From: PFJX01 sp040751755
Lineage (GTDB): Bacteria > Pseudomonadota > Gammaproteobacteria > Burkholderiales > Thiobacillaceae
Assembly: GCA_040751755.1 (NCBI GenBank)
Contig: JBFMHC010000006.1
Location: forward strand, 12,283-76,282
DNA length: 64,000 nucleotides
Direction: 5' to 3'
Below, in pieces: positions 25,405 to 33,928 of the stretch. Below the pieces are notes generated by a model. It saw nothing but the letters and a program-made list of their open reading frames with translations, was not told the origin of the DNA and ran no database searches. The position numbers were made by a program, and so were the translations under genes. Each line of letters starts with the position of its first letter. The stretch's first letter is position 1.

Positions 25405-25825
25405 ATGCGGCAATTCCACACCACCTTCCACATCGCCACCCAGGGCAAGGGGCTGTACGACTTCACTGCCGAGGTGATGCAGTGGCTGGGCGGCCAGGGG
25501 GGGGCGCGATGGCCTGCTGACCCTGTTCGTGCGGCATACCTCGGCGAGCCTGGTGGTGCAGGAGAACGCCGATCCGGACGTGCAGGCGGACCTGGAGCGC
25601 TTCCTCTCCCGCCTGGTGCCGGAGGCCGACAGCATCTACCGCCACATCCTCGAAGGCCCGGACGACATGGCCGCGCACGTGCGCGCCGCGCTCACCCAGA
25701 CGCAGCTCTCCATCCCCGTGCAGGATGGCGCCATGGTGCTCGGCGTCTGGCAGGGCATCTACCTGTTCGAACACCGCCGCGCCGCGCACCGGCGCCAGGT
25801 GGCCGCCCACTTCCTGGGCGAGTGA
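25405..25825 (+). pseudogene. yjbQ: YjbQ/UPF0047 family gene, frameshifted at a G8 tract
   Basis: The first 30-odd codons (MRQFHTTFHIATQGKGLYDF onward) and the rest (FVRHTSASLVVQENADPDV to HFLGE) match one UPF0047 protein but lie in different frames. The break falls at eight consecutive G at 25497-25504. Removing one G restores GGQGGRDGLLTLFVRHTS and a normal 139-residue product. The family has weak thiamin-phosphate-synthase-like activity and a metal-binding core. The change may be a sequencing or assembly error, slippage heterogeneity or a true null. The downstream lol genes are intact. A TAGAAT box 6 bp before the ATG suggests a leaderless transcript. Confidence 0.8.
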
Positions 25826-25844
25826 CGCGATCTCCGGGACCTCC

Positions 25845-27089
25845 GTGCTGCCCTACGAACTCCTGATCGGCCTGCGCTACACGCGCGCCAAGCGCCGCAA
25901 CCACTTCATCTCCTTCATCTCCATGACCTCCATGGCGGGCATCGCCCTGGGCATCATGGCGCTCATCGTCGTGCTCTCGGTGATGAACGGCTTCCAGGCG
26001 GAGCTGCGCGACCGCATCCTCGGCGTCGCCTCGCACCTGGAGATCACCGGCGCCGACGGGCGCCTGGCGGACTGGCCGGGCCTCGCGCGCGAGGTGGCGC
26101 GCCACCCGGAGGTGCGCGGCTCCGCGCCCTTCGTCAACGCCCAGGCCCTGCTCGCCGCCGGCAGCGAGACCAAGGGCAGCCTGGTGCGTGGCCTGCTGCC
26201 GGAAGAGGAGGGCAAGGTGGCGGAGTTCGCGCAGAAGATGATCGTCGGCAAGCTGAGCGACCTGCGCGCGGGCGAGTGGGGCATCATCCTCGGCGCCGAC
26301 CTGGCGCGCGCGCTCGCCGTCGCACCCGGCGACAAGCTCGCGGTGATCGCGCCGCAGGGCGTGGTCACGCCCGCCGGCATGGTGCCGCGGATCAAGCAGT
26401 TCACGGTGGTGGGCGTGTTCCGCATGGGCATGTACGAATACGACGCCGGCCTCGCCCTCATGCACCTGCAGGACGCGCAGCGCCTGTACCGCATGGGCGA
26501 CACCGTCTCCGGACTGCGCGTGCGGCTCGCCGACATGGAGCGCGCGCCCTGGGTGACGCGCGAGCTGGCGCGCACCCTGCGCGGCGACTACTACCTGTCC
26601 GACTGGACCATGAGCCATGCCAACTTCTTCCAGGCGGTGCAGATCGAGAAGCGCATGATGTTCATCATCCTCACCCTGATCGTCGCCGTCGCCGCCTTCA
26701 ACATTGTCTCCACCCTGGTGATGGCGGTGACCGACAAGCAGGCGGACATCGCCATTCTGCGCACCCTGGGCGCCAGCCCGCGCAGCATCATGGCGATCTT
26801 CATGGTGCAGGGCAGCCTGATCGGCGTGATCGGCACCGTCCTGGGGGTGGTTGCCGGCGTGCTGCTGGCCCTCAACGTCGAGACCGTGGTGCCGTGGATC
26901 GAGCGCGCCGTGGGCATGGACCTGTTCCCCGCCGATGTCTACTACATCTCCGAGCTGCCCTCGAAGCTGAACTGGGGCGACGTCTGGACCATCAGCGGCG
27001 TGGCCCTGGTGCTGGCCTTCCTCGCCACCCTCTACCCGAGCTGGCGCGCCGCCAACGTGCAACCCGCGGAGGCCCTGCGCTATGAGTGA
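25845..27089 (+). CDS. lipoprotein-releasing ABC transporter permease LolC/LolE
   Basis: The product has 414 residues from GTG 25845 (MLPYELLIGLRYTRAKRRNHFISF), the standard LolC/E start and length. TM1 lies near residues 22-45, a large periplasmic domain about 46-265, and three further helices about 270-400. The FtsX-type C-terminal segment (SSLYPSWRAA-like TLYPSWRAANVQPAEALRYE) is present. With LolD it extracts outer-membrane lipoproteins from the inner membrane and hands them to LolA. Only one permease gene is present, as in bacteria with a homodimeric LolF-type complex. It overlaps lolD by 8 bp. Confidence 0.94.
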   Translation: MLPYELLIGLRYTRAKRRNHFISFISMTSMAGIALGIMALIVVLSVMNGFQAELRDRILGVASHLEITGADGRLADWPGLAREVARHPEVRGSAPFVNAQALLAAGSETKGSLVRGLLPEEEGKVAEFAQKMIVGKLSDLRAGEWGIILGADLARALAVAPGDKLAVIAPQGVVTPAGMVPRIKQFTVVGVFRMGMYEYDAGLALMHLQDAQRLYRMGDTVSGLRVRLADMERAPWVTRELARTLRGDYYLSDWTMSHANFFQAVQIEKRMMFIILTLIVAVAAFNIVSTLVMAVTDKQADIAILRTLGASPRSIMAIFMVQGSLIGVIGTVLGVVAGVLLALNVETVVPWIERAVGMDLFPADVYYISELPSKLNWGDVWTISGVALVLAFLATLYPSWRAANVQPAEALRYE

Positions 27090-27756
27090 CGCGGTGTTGG
27101 CCTGCGCCGGCCTGAGGAAAAGCTACTGGCAGGGCAAGTCGGAAGTGGCGGTGCTGGACGGCGTGGAGCTGGCCATCGCCCCCGGCGAGCACGTCGCCGT
27201 GATGGGCGCCTCGGGCGCGGGCAAGAGCACCCTGCTGCACGTCCTCGGCGGCCTGGACCGTCCCGACGCCGGCGAGGTGCGCGTGGCCGGCGAGGCGATC
27301 TGGTCGCTCTCCGAGACCGCGCGCGGGCGCCTGCGCAACCGCGCGCTGGGCTTCGTCTACCAGTTCCACCACCTGCTGCCGGAGTTCTCCGCCGTCGAGA
27401 ACGTCGCCATGCCCCTGCTGATCCGCCGCCAGGAACGCGCGGCGGCGCTCGCCGAGGCGGCGCGCTGGCTGGAGGAGGTGGGGCTGGGGCATCGCCTGCG
27501 GCATCGTCCCGGCGAACTGTCCGGCGGCGAGCGGCAGCGCGCGGCGATCGCCCGCGCCCTGGTGACGCAACCGGCCTGCGTGCTCATGGACGAGCCCACC
27601 GGCAACCTCGACCGCCACACCGCGGCGCGCATCCAGGAACTGCTGATGCAGATCTCGGCTCGCCACCGCACCGCCTTCCTGGTGGTGACGCACGACCCGG
27701 AACTGGCCGCGCGCCTGGGGCGCACCCTGCGTCTGGAGGATGGCTTACTCGTCTGA
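27082..27756 (+). CDS. lolD: lipoprotein-releasing ABC transporter ATPase
   Basis: The product has 224 residues. Walker A is GASGAGKSTLL (near residues 42-52), the Q-loop is YQFHHLLPEFSA, the signature is LSGGERQR, Walker B is CVLMDEPTGNLD, and the switch His is in VVTHD. It powers lipoprotein release at the inner membrane with the permease just upstream. Its 3' end overlaps the convergent DUF2062 gene by 12 bp. Confidence 0.95.
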   Translation: MSDAVLACAGLRKSYWQGKSEVAVLDGVELAIAPGEHVAVMGASGAGKSTLLHVLGGLDRPDAGEVRVAGEAIWSLSETARGRLRNRALGFVYQFHHLLPEFSAVENVAMPLLIRRQERAAALAEAARWLEEVGLGHRLRHRPGELSGGERQRAAIARALVTQPACVLMDEPTGNLDRHTAARIQELLMQISARHRTAFLVVTHDPELAARLGRTLRLEDGLLV

Positions 27757-28305
27757 GGGCCGCTGCGGTCGCGCCTTGCGGCGCTTGAGGTAGGCGAGGA
27801 GATAGAGGCGCCAGGCCACCTGCACGGCGAGATAGCCGAGCACGGCGAGGAGGGCGGCGAGGATCACGTTGCCGACCAGGAAGGTCTCGCCCAGGCTCAT
27901 CATCCAGCGCCAGAATTCGGGCAGGAATTCGGACCAGGGCTGCCGGCCCCAGTCGAAGTCGAACTGCGTCATGTGCGCGCCGCCTCCGCCCATGACGCGG
28001 CGCCCGATCTCATACGCGGCGATAAAGATAAAAGGCCAGGTGAGCGGGTTGGTCAGCAGGGTCGTGGCCACGGCCACCGGGAGGTTCACGCGGAAGATGA
28101 TGGCGAGGATGGCGGCGGTGAGCATCTGCACCGGCCCGGGGATGAGGCCGCCGATCATGCCCGCCGCCACCCCGCCCGCCACCGAATGCCGGTTCAGGTG
28201 CCACAGGTTGGGGTGCTTGAGCAGCGGCCGCGCCCAGCGCAGGTGGCGGTGCTCGCGCATCGCGTCGTGGTCGGGCAGGAACTTGCGGAAGTGTTTGCGG
28301 GGCAT
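27745..28305 (-). CDS. DUF2062 membrane protein
   Basis: The product has 186 residues. It begins MPRKHFRKFLPD and has the family core SVAGGVAAGMIGGLIPGPVQ, followed by hydrophobic segments at about residues 55-75, 80-100 and 150-172. The C-terminus is basic. DUF2062 proteins are inner-membrane proteins of unknown function, often encoded next to comEC and lol genes, as here. comEC starts only 13 bp away on the other strand, so the two promoters must overlap the coding starts. Confidence 0.85.
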   Translation of the reverse strand: MPRKHFRKFLPDHDAMREHRHLRWARPLLKHPNLWHLNRHSVAGGVAAGMIGGLIPGPVQMLTAAILAIIFRVNLPVAVATTLLTNPLTWPFIFIAAYEIGRRVMGGGGAHMTQFDFDWGRQPWSEFLPEFWRWMMSLGETFLVGNVILAALLAVLGYLAVQVAWRLYLLAYLKRRKARPQRPSDE

Positions 28306-28318
28306 GGGGGGATTCTAA

Positions 28319-30721
28319 TTGCTGCGCTTCATGATTGTGGCCTTCGCCGCCGGCTGCGCCTGGCTGCAGACGCAGGCCGCCTTGCCGCCGCCGGCGTGGG
28401 CGCTCGTCCTGCCCCTGCCGGCCATCCTGCTCGCGTTCTGGTCGCCCGCCGGGCGACTCCGCTGGGCGCGGCGCGGCGGCGCGCTGCTGCTCGCCGTGCT
28501 GGCCGGCCTCTGCTACGCCGCCTGGCGTGCCGAGCTGCGTCTCGCCGAGCGGCTTGACCCACTCTGGGAGGGGCGCGAGGTGGTGCTCGTCGGGCGCGTC
28601 GACGGCCTGCCGGAACGCACCCCGAACGGCCTCGCCTTCGTGCTCGATGCGCAGGGCGCGGGGACGCCGGGCATGCGGCCGCCCGGCCGCGTGCGCCTGG
28701 CATGGCACGCCTACGACGGCGCGCCGCCGCCGCCGCTCGCGGGCGGCGACTGCGTGCGGGTGAGCGTCCGCCTGTACCGACCGCACGGCAACCTCAACCC
28801 CGGCGGCTTCGACTACGAGGCCTGGTTGCTGGAACGCGGCATCGCCGCCACCGGTACCCTGCGCGGCCCGCCCAGCGCCGCCCCGGGCTGTGGCGGCGCT
28901 GGGCGTGCCGTGGTCGACGGGGCGCGCGAATGGGTGCGCGGACACCTGCGCCGCGCCCTTGGCGACGCCCCCTACGCCGGGGTGGTGGGCGCCCTCGCGG
29001 TGGGCGACCAGGACGCCATCCCCGTCGCGCAGTGGAGCCTGTTCCGCCAGACCGGCACCTCGCACCTGTTCTCCGTCTCGGGCCTGCACATCACCCTGTT
29101 CGCGGCCCTGGTCTACGCCCTGGTCCGCCTCGTCTGGCGGCGCGTGCCCGGCCTCAACCTGCGCCTGCCCGCGCAGCGCGCCGGCATCGCCCTCGGCCTC
29201 CTGGCCGCCGCGGCCTACACCCTGCTGGCCGGCTTCGGCATCCCCGCACAGCGCACCCTCTACATGCTCGCGGGCGCTGCCGCGGTGGCCTGGCTGGACC
29301 GCCGCGCCACCCCCGGCCGCCTGCTCGCCGCGGCCCTGTTCGCGGTGGTGCTGATCGACCCCTGGGCGGCCCTGGCGCCGGGATTCTGGCTCTCCTTCGG
29401 TGCCGTCGCGCTGCTCCTGTGGTCCGGTGCGGGGCGCTTGGGGCGGCGGCCCGCCTGGCGCACCTGGTTCGATGCGCAGTGGGCCGTCACGCTCGGGCTC
29501 ACGCCCCTGCTGCTGGCCCTGTTCCACGAGGTGTCGCTGGTCTCGCCGCTCGCCAACGCGGTCGCCATCCCCGCCGTCAGCCTGCTCGCGGTGCCGCTCG
29601 CCCTGCTGGCCGCCGCCGTGCCCTGGGATGTTCTGGCGCAGCTGGCGCACGCCGTGGTGTGGGGTGTGATGGCCTGCCTGAAATTCCTCGCCGCCCTGCC
29701 GCAGCCGGTATTCCACGCCGCCGCGCCCGGCCCGCTCGCCCTCGGCCTGGCCATCCTGGGGGCGCTGGTCCTGCTGCTGCCGCGCGGCATGCCGGCGCGC
29801 TGGCTCGGCCTGGTGCTGTGCCTGCCCTTGTTCTTTCCCAGACTGCCCGCGCCGGCGCCCGGCGAGGCCTGGCTGAGCGTGCTCGACGTGGGCCAGGGCG
29901 AGGCCATCCTGGTGCGCACCGCCCGCCACGCCCTGCTGGTGGACGGCGGCCCGCGCTTCGCCTCCGGCGAGGACGCCGGCGCGCGCATCGTCGCCCCCTT
30001 CCTGTGGGCGCAGGGCATAGCGCGCCTGGACGGCCTGGTGCTCACCCACGACGACCTGGACCACAGCGGCGGCGTCGCCGCCCTGCTCGCCAGCCACCGA
30101 CCCGGATGGTTCCTCACCCCGCTGGCCGGGCAGGCGCGCGCGGAGCTGGGCGAGGCCGGGCGGGCGATCCTCGCTGCGCGTCCGGACGCCCTGGTCTGCC
30201 GCGCCGGCCAGCACTGGACCTGGGACGGCGTGCGCTTCCAGGTCATGCACCCGCCCGCGCACCACTACGCCATGTCCGGCTACGGCGACAACGACCGCGG
30301 TTGCGTGATCCGCGTCACGGCGGGCGGGCGCAGCGCCCTGTTGGCGGCGGACATCGAGCGCCTCTCGGAGATGAACCTTGCCGAGCGCGGCGCGCTCGCG
30401 CACGTCGACGTGCTGGTGGTGCCGCACCACGGCAGCAAGACCTCGTCCACCCCGGAGTTTCTCGCCGCGCTGCGGCCGCGCCTGGCCATCGTTCCGGTGG
30501 GCCACCGCAACCGCTACGGTCACCCGCATGCCGAGGTGATGGTGCGCTACCGCGCACTCGGCATTCCGGTCCTGCGCACGGATCGCGCGGGGGCGGTGCG
30601 GGTGGTGATGGGGCGGGGAGGGGTGGAGGTGGAGACCGCACGGAATCTGGGGCGGCGGTACTGGCATGGCGGGGCAGGGGGGGCGGGGGCGGTTGCGCCT
30701 GGGCTGGGGGGTGACATGTAA
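28319..30721 (+). CDS. comEC: DNA uptake channel ComEC/Rec2
   Basis: The product has up to 800 residues. The TTG at 28319 gives the longest form; ATG 28331 is an equal candidate four codons later. It shows an N-terminal hydrophobic region with DUF4131 (about residues 1-200), the competence domain with many helices including HLFSVSGLHITLF (about 220-500), and a C-terminal metallo-beta-lactamase-like domain with LDVGQGEAILV, LTHDDLDHSGG and VPHHGSKTSS. It transports single-stranded DNA into the cytoplasm. The exported ComEA-like protein at 15.5 kb is the likely partner. The last 25 residues are Gly-rich and may be repeat-derived. Confidence 0.93.
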   Translation: MLRFMIVAFAAGCAWLQTQAALPPPAWALVLPLPAILLAFWSPAGRLRWARRGGALLLAVLAGLCYAAWRAELRLAERLDPLWEGREVVLVGRVDGLPERTPNGLAFVLDAQGAGTPGMRPPGRVRLAWHAYDGAPPPPLAGGDCVRVSVRLYRPHGNLNPGGFDYEAWLLERGIAATGTLRGPPSAAPGCGGAGRAVVDGAREWVRGHLRRALGDAPYAGVVGALAVGDQDAIPVAQWSLFRQTGTSHLFSVSGLHITLFAALVYALVRLVWRRVPGLNLRLPAQRAGIALGLLAAAAYTLLAGFGIPAQRTLYMLAGAAAVAWLDRRATPGRLLAAALFAVVLIDPWAALAPGFWLSFGAVALLLWSGAGRLGRRPAWRTWFDAQWAVTLGLTPLLLALFHEVSLVSPLANAVAIPAVSLLAVPLALLAAAVPWDVLAQLAHAVVWGVMACLKFLAALPQPVFHAAAPGPLALGLAILGALVLLLPRGMPARWLGLVLCLPLFFPRLPAPAPGEAWLSVLDVGQGEAILVRTARHALLVDGGPRFASGEDAGARIVAPFLWAQGIARLDGLVLTHDDLDHSGGVAALLASHRPGWFLTPLAGQARAELGEAGRAILAARPDALVCRAGQHWTWDGVRFQVMHPPAHHYAMSGYGDNDRGCVIRVTAGGRSALLAADIERLSEMNLAERGALAHVDVLVVPHHGSKTSSTPEFLAALRPRLAIVPVGHRNRYGHPHAEVMVRYRALGIPVLRTDRAGAVRVVMGRGGVEVETARNLGRRYWHGGAGGAGAVAPGLGGDM

Positions 30722-30772
30722 GGCCAGGGTGAGTGGCCGTGGTACCCGGCAGCGCGCTACCGTCCTTCATCG

Positions 30773-30892
30773 GCGGTGCTGGTGGAGGGGATGATCGCGC
30801 GCCTCAAGGGACTCGTCGCGGCGAGCGTCGCCATCCTCGAAGGTAATGATGGAAAGGTGGACTTCCCGTTGCCGCGAGCGCTCGTGGACTGA
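30773..30892 (+). pseudogene. duplicated 3' end of ispH (remnant)
   Basis: In frame with a stop at 30890-30892, the DNA encodes VLVEGMIARLKGLVAASVAI followed by LEGNDGKVDFPLPRALVD. This aligns with the last 38 residues of the intact IspH at 32062-32178, with about a third of positions changed. No upstream ispH sequence is present. The remnant is in inverted orientation relative to ispH and forms the outer end of the left arm of a long inverted repeat. Confidence 0.85.
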
Positions 30893-30898
30893 CGCCTT

Positions 30899-30940
30899 TC
30901 CCCCTCTCCCTCGAGGGGAGAGGGCTGGGGAGAGGGTGGG
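30899..30940. repeat. palindromic element in the left arm
   Basis: The core CCCTCTCCCTCGAGGGGAGA is followed by the GGGGAGAGGGTGGG arm, immediately after the ispH remnant. Confidence 0.85.
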
Positions 30941-31300
30941 CGGGCGAAGCCCGCGGCGTCGGTCATTCCGGCGCAAGCCCGAATCCAGGCCTTTCGCCGA
31001 GATCGATGCGGCTTACGTAAGGTCTGCAGCTCAGGCCGGGGGCGCCCGGCAGCGCGTCACTTTCTTTGTTTGGGCAAAGAAAGTAACCAAAGAAAGCCCA
31101 CCCCGCTTCCGTCGAAACCCCGAGAATTCCGAACTTGCCTGGGGCAGCGAAAGAACTCGCCCTGCGGGCTCAGACACCTTTCGCTGGCCTTCGGCAACCC
31201 CAGTCAAGTCCGGAATTCTCGGCTCCGGCAGAGGGGGTAACATCCGGCGGATGACGCTTCGCTTATCCGCCCTACGCGAGCTCGGCTAGGATTCCACTTC

Positions 31301-31681
31301 ATGGACGACAAACTTCTCTTAGCAGTAGTTGCTGCAATTTCAGCAGCAGTTGGCGGAGTCATAACATCGGTCTTAGCTCCTTGGGTAAAGCACCGCATCG
31401 AGCGCAAAGCCACAGAAATTGATCGAAAGCGCCAACTTATATCGGATTGGCGCCAGATGGTTATCACAATCGCCAATAGCACGAGTGAGCCAGGTAAAGC
31501 CTGCGTGTTACTTCAAAGTCATCCAGCCTTCCTTTCGTTAGAACCTCATCTCTCCGAAGAGGCTCGACGAGTCGCTTACGCCCCCCCTTACGTAATTGAG
31601 GTAGGGGTTGAAATCCCATATCCACTTCAAGTCATCAAGGAGGACATCATGCGTATCGAAAAGTCTTGGGGGCTGGTCTAG
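31301..31681 (+). CDS. unknown 126-residue membrane-anchored protein, low GC
   Basis: I do not recognise the family. The product begins MDDKLLLAVVAAISAAVGGV, a membrane anchor to about residue 28, followed by a basic/acidic helical segment (KHRIERKATEIDRKRQL) and a soluble domain to residue 126. Base composition is clearly lower in GC than all neighbours, with codons such as TTA and ATA that are rare elsewhere in the window, so recent acquisition is likely. The gene fills the space between two inverted arms of about 500 bp almost exactly. Small phage- or island-encoded proteins with this anchor-plus-helix layout are common, but no role can be assigned. Confidence 0.7.
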   Translation: MDDKLLLAVVAAISAAVGGVITSVLAPWVKHRIERKATEIDRKRQLISDWRQMVITIANSTSEPGKACVLLQSHPAFLSLEPHLSEEARRVAYAPPYVIEVGVEIPYPLQVIKEDIMRIEKSWGLV

Positions 31682-31683
31682 CT

Positions 31684-32178
31684 AGTAGGATGGATAAGCA
31701 AAGCGACATCCGCCGGTTTTCCTCCCCTCTGCCGGCGCCGGGAATTCCGGGCTTGACTGGGGTTGCCGAAGGCCAGCGAAAGGTGTCTGAGCGAAGCGAG
31801 TTCTTTCGCCGCCCGGGCAAGTTCGAAAGCCTCGGGGTTTCGACGGGAGCGGGGTGGGCTTTCTTTGGTTACTTTCTTTGCCCAGACAAAGAAAGTAATG
31901 CGCTGCCGGGCGCCCCCGGCCTGAGCCGCAGACCTTACGTAAACAGGATTGAACACGACGAAAGGCCTGGATTCCGGCTTGTGCCGGAATGACCGACGCC
32001 GCGGGCTGCGCCCGCCCACCCTCTCCCCGGCCCTCCCCCCTCGAGGGGGAGGGGGCGAACCTCAATCCACTAGGGCGCGCGGGAGCGGGAAGTTCACCTT
32101 TTCCTCGATGCCTTCGAGGGCGGTGACGCTCGCCGCGCCGAGTTCCCTGAGGCGCGCGATCACGCCTTCCACCAACAC
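31684..32178 (-). repeat. right arm of the long inverted repeat
   Basis: It is the reverse complement of the left arm by eye, roughly 85-90% similar in the non-coding part. It includes the GGATGG...CATCC hairpin, a 190-200-bp repeat copy (about 31722-31930), the CATTCCGGC hairpin repeat (31964-31990), a palindromic element (32017-32055) and the true 3' end of ispH. The 380-bp gap between the low-GC gene and ispH contains only these repeats. Confidence 0.85.
32017..32055. repeat. palindromic element next to the ispH stop
   Basis: The arm CCACCCTCTCCCCGG is followed by the core CCTCCCCCCTCGAGGGGGAG. It may act as the terminator of the ileS-ispH operon. Confidence 0.85.
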
Positions 32179-32994
32179 CTCGGGGGCGGAGGCGCCGGCG
32201 GTGATGCCGACGCGCTGCCGGCCGGCGAGCCAGGCGGGGTCGATCTGGCCGGCGTTGTCGACCATGTGGGCCTCAACCCCCATGTTCTTGGCCACTTCGC
32301 GCAGACGGTTGGAGTTGGAGGAGTTGGGCGAGCCGACGACGATCACCAGGTCGCAGTCGGCGGCGAGCTTCTTCACCGCGTCCTGGCGGTTCTGCGTGGC
32401 GTAGCAGATGTCGTCCTTCTTGGGGCCGCGGATGTTGGGGAAGCGGGCCTTCAGGGCCTCGACCATGCGTGCGGCGTCATCCACCGAGAGGGTGGTCTGG
32501 GTGACGTAGGCGAGCTTGTCGGGGTCGGCGACCTGGAGGCTGGCGACGTCCTCGATGTCGTCCACCAGGTACATGCCGCCCTCGGATTGGCCCATGGTGC
32601 CTTCCACCTCGGGGTGGCCCTTGTGGCCGATCATGACGATCTCCAGGCCGGCCTCGCGCATCTTCTTCACCTCCACGTGCACCTTGGTGACCAGCGGGCA
32701 GGTGGCGTCGAACACGGTGAGGCCGCGCGCCTCGGCCTCGCGCCGCACCGATTGCGGCACGCCGTGGGCGCTGTAGATGAGGGTGGCGCCCGCGGGCACG
32801 TCGGCCAGGTCCTCGATGAAGATGGCGCCCTTGGCCTTGAGGTCGTCGACCACGAACCGGTTGTGCACGACCTCGTGGCGCACGTAGATGGGGGCGCCGA
32901 ATTTCTTCAGGGCCTGTTCGACGATGGCGATGGCGCGGTCGACGCCGGCACAGAATCCGCGGGGATTGGCGAGGAGGATGGTTTGTGGGTTCAT
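32062..32994 (-). CDS. ispH: HMBPP reductase (MEP pathway)
   Basis: The product has 310 residues from the ATG at 32994 (MNPQTILLANPRGFCAGVDRA). Three Cys ligands of the [4Fe-4S] cluster are visible: C in RGFCAGV, C in FDATCPLVTKVH, and C in DICYATQNRQ. The active-site Glu lies in GHPEVEGTMGQ and the VVGSPNSSNSNRL motif is present. It makes IPP and DMAPP. Its start overlaps the fkpB stop by 4 bp. The last 38 codons are duplicated, in inverted orientation, about 1.2 kb downstream. Confidence 0.95.
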   Translation of the reverse strand: MNPQTILLANPRGFCAGVDRAIAIVEQALKKFGAPIYVRHEVVHNRFVVDDLKAKGAIFIEDLADVPAGATLIYSAHGVPQSVRREAEARGLTVFDATCPLVTKVHVEVKKMREAGLEIVMIGHKGHPEVEGTMGQSEGGMYLVDDIEDVASLQVADPDKLAYVTQTTLSVDDAARMVEALKARFPNIRGPKKDDICYATQNRQDAVKKLAADCDLVIVVGSPNSSNSNRLREVAKNMGVEAHMVDNAGQIDPAWLAGRQRVGITAGASAPEVLVEGVIARLRELGAASVTALEGIEEKVNFPLPRALVD

Positions 32995-33434
32995 GCGTGC
33001 TCCACGGCGAGGATCCGGACCTCCAGGGTCACGGGCAGGCCGGCGAGGGGGTGGTTGAAGTCGACGCGCACGCTGTCCGCGTCCAGCGCCAGCACGGTGC
33101 CCATCATGCTCTGCCCGTTGGGCAGGTCGAACTGCACGCCGTGGCCGGGTTCCAGCGCCATGTCGGCGGGGAATTCGGCGCGCGGCAGGGTGTGGACGAG
33201 GGCCTCGTCGCGCGGGCCGAAGGCCTCGCCGGGCGCGAGTTCGAAGGTGGCGTGCTGGCCTTCGTGCAGCTGCATGACCAGGACCTCCAGGCGGCCCTCC
33301 AGCTCGCCGGAGCCGAGGGTGAAGGTCTCCGGGCCCTCGGCGAAGGTGTCGACCACCTCCTCGCCGTCGCACGCCAGGTGGTAGTGCAGGGTGACGCGGT
33401 CGCCGGGGCGCGGTTGCGGTTTGTCCGTGCTCAT
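32991..33434 (-). CDS. fkpB: FKBP-type peptidyl-prolyl isomerase, SlpA/FkpB type
   Basis: The product has 147 residues. The FKBP strand DRVTLHYHLACDGEEVVDTF opens the domain, the chaperone insert spans about residues 68-115, and the C-terminal FKBP strand VRVDFNHPLAGLPVTLEV closes it. It is a cytoplasmic isomerase/chaperone. The order ileS-lspA-fkpB-ispH is the classical proteobacterial cluster, with overlaps on both sides. Confidence 0.92.
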   Translation of the reverse strand: MSTDKPQPRPGDRVTLHYHLACDGEEVVDTFAEGPETFTLGSGELEGRLEVLVMQLHEGQHATFELAPGEAFGPRDEALVHTLPRAEFPADMALEPGHGVQFDLPNGQSMMGTVLALDADSVRVDFNHPLAGLPVTLEVRILAVEHA

Positions 33435-33928
33435 GCCTGCCGCCCCTTGCGGAAGCTGTCCCAGATCAGCAGGGCCGCGCCCAGGGTGATGGCGGAGTCG
33501 GCGACGTTGAAGGCGGGCCAGTGCCAGCCGGCGACGTGGAAATCGAGGAAGTCGATGACGTGGCCGTACAGCACGCGGTCGATCAGGTTGCCCACCGCGC
33601 CGCCCAGGATCAGCGCCAGCGCGGCGCTGAACAGGGCCTGGCCGCGCGTGCGCCGCAGCAGGAACAGGATCACCGCGCTGGCGAGGGTGGCGACGGCGAG
33701 GAAGAAGCCGCGCTGCCAGCCCGGCTGGTCGGCGAACAGGGAGAAGGCGGCGCCGGTGTTGTGCACGTGCACCAGGTTGAAGAAGCCGGTGAGGGCGATC
33801 ACGTCCTGGTAGGGCGTGAGGCTGCCCATCACCGCCAGCTTGGTGAGCTGGTCGAGCATCAGGGTCAGGCCCGCGAGCCAGAGCCAGCGCAGGCCGGAGG
33901 CGGTGTGCTCGCCGAACAGCTTACGCAT
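33431..33928 (-). CDS. lspA: lipoprotein signal peptidase
   Basis: The product has 165 residues with four membrane helices (about 14-32, 65-85, 92-110, 135-155). The conserved segments are DQLTKLAVM, NTGAAFS, GGAVGNLIDR and FNVADSAI, where the two Asp of the last two form the catalytic dyad. It cleaves prolipoprotein signal peptides in the inner membrane. It overlaps ileS by 8 bp and fkpB by 4 bp. Confidence 0.95.
   Translation of the reverse strand: MRKLFGEHTASGLRWLWLAGLTLMLDQLTKLAVMGSLTPYQDVIALTGFFNLVHVHNTGAAFSLFADQPGWQRGFFLAVATLASAVILFLLRRTRGQALFSAALALILGGAVGNLIDRVLYGHVIDFLDFHVAGWHWPAFNVADSAITLGAALLIWDSFRKGRQA

Larger units (their letters stand above)
30773..31280 (+). repeat. left arm of a long inverted repeat
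   Basis: The arm contains, in order, the ispH 3' remnant, a palindromic element (30899-30940), a GTCATTCCGGC-type hairpin repeat (30964-30991), a 190-200-bp repeat copy (about 31033-31237) with TTTCTTTG/CAAAGAAA inverted ends, and a GGCGGAT / ATCCGCC hairpin (31244-31270). The same blocks recur in reverse order and orientation at 31684-32178. The 579-bp gap after comEC holds no intact gene. Open frames here are repeat translations. Confidence 0.85.

Noticed and set aside
28010..30667. 885-residue open frame opposite comEC
   Set aside because: It is a shadow frame of comEC with Arg/Gly/Gln-rich composition and no recognisable domain.
30846..31289. Forward 147-residue frame after comEC
   Set aside because: It is translated from the ispH remnant and repeats. 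Similar frames appear at every copy of the repeat family.
31666..32065. Overlapping frames on both strands between the low-GC gene and ispH
   Set aside because: They are translations of the inverted repeat arm, with no ribosome sites.
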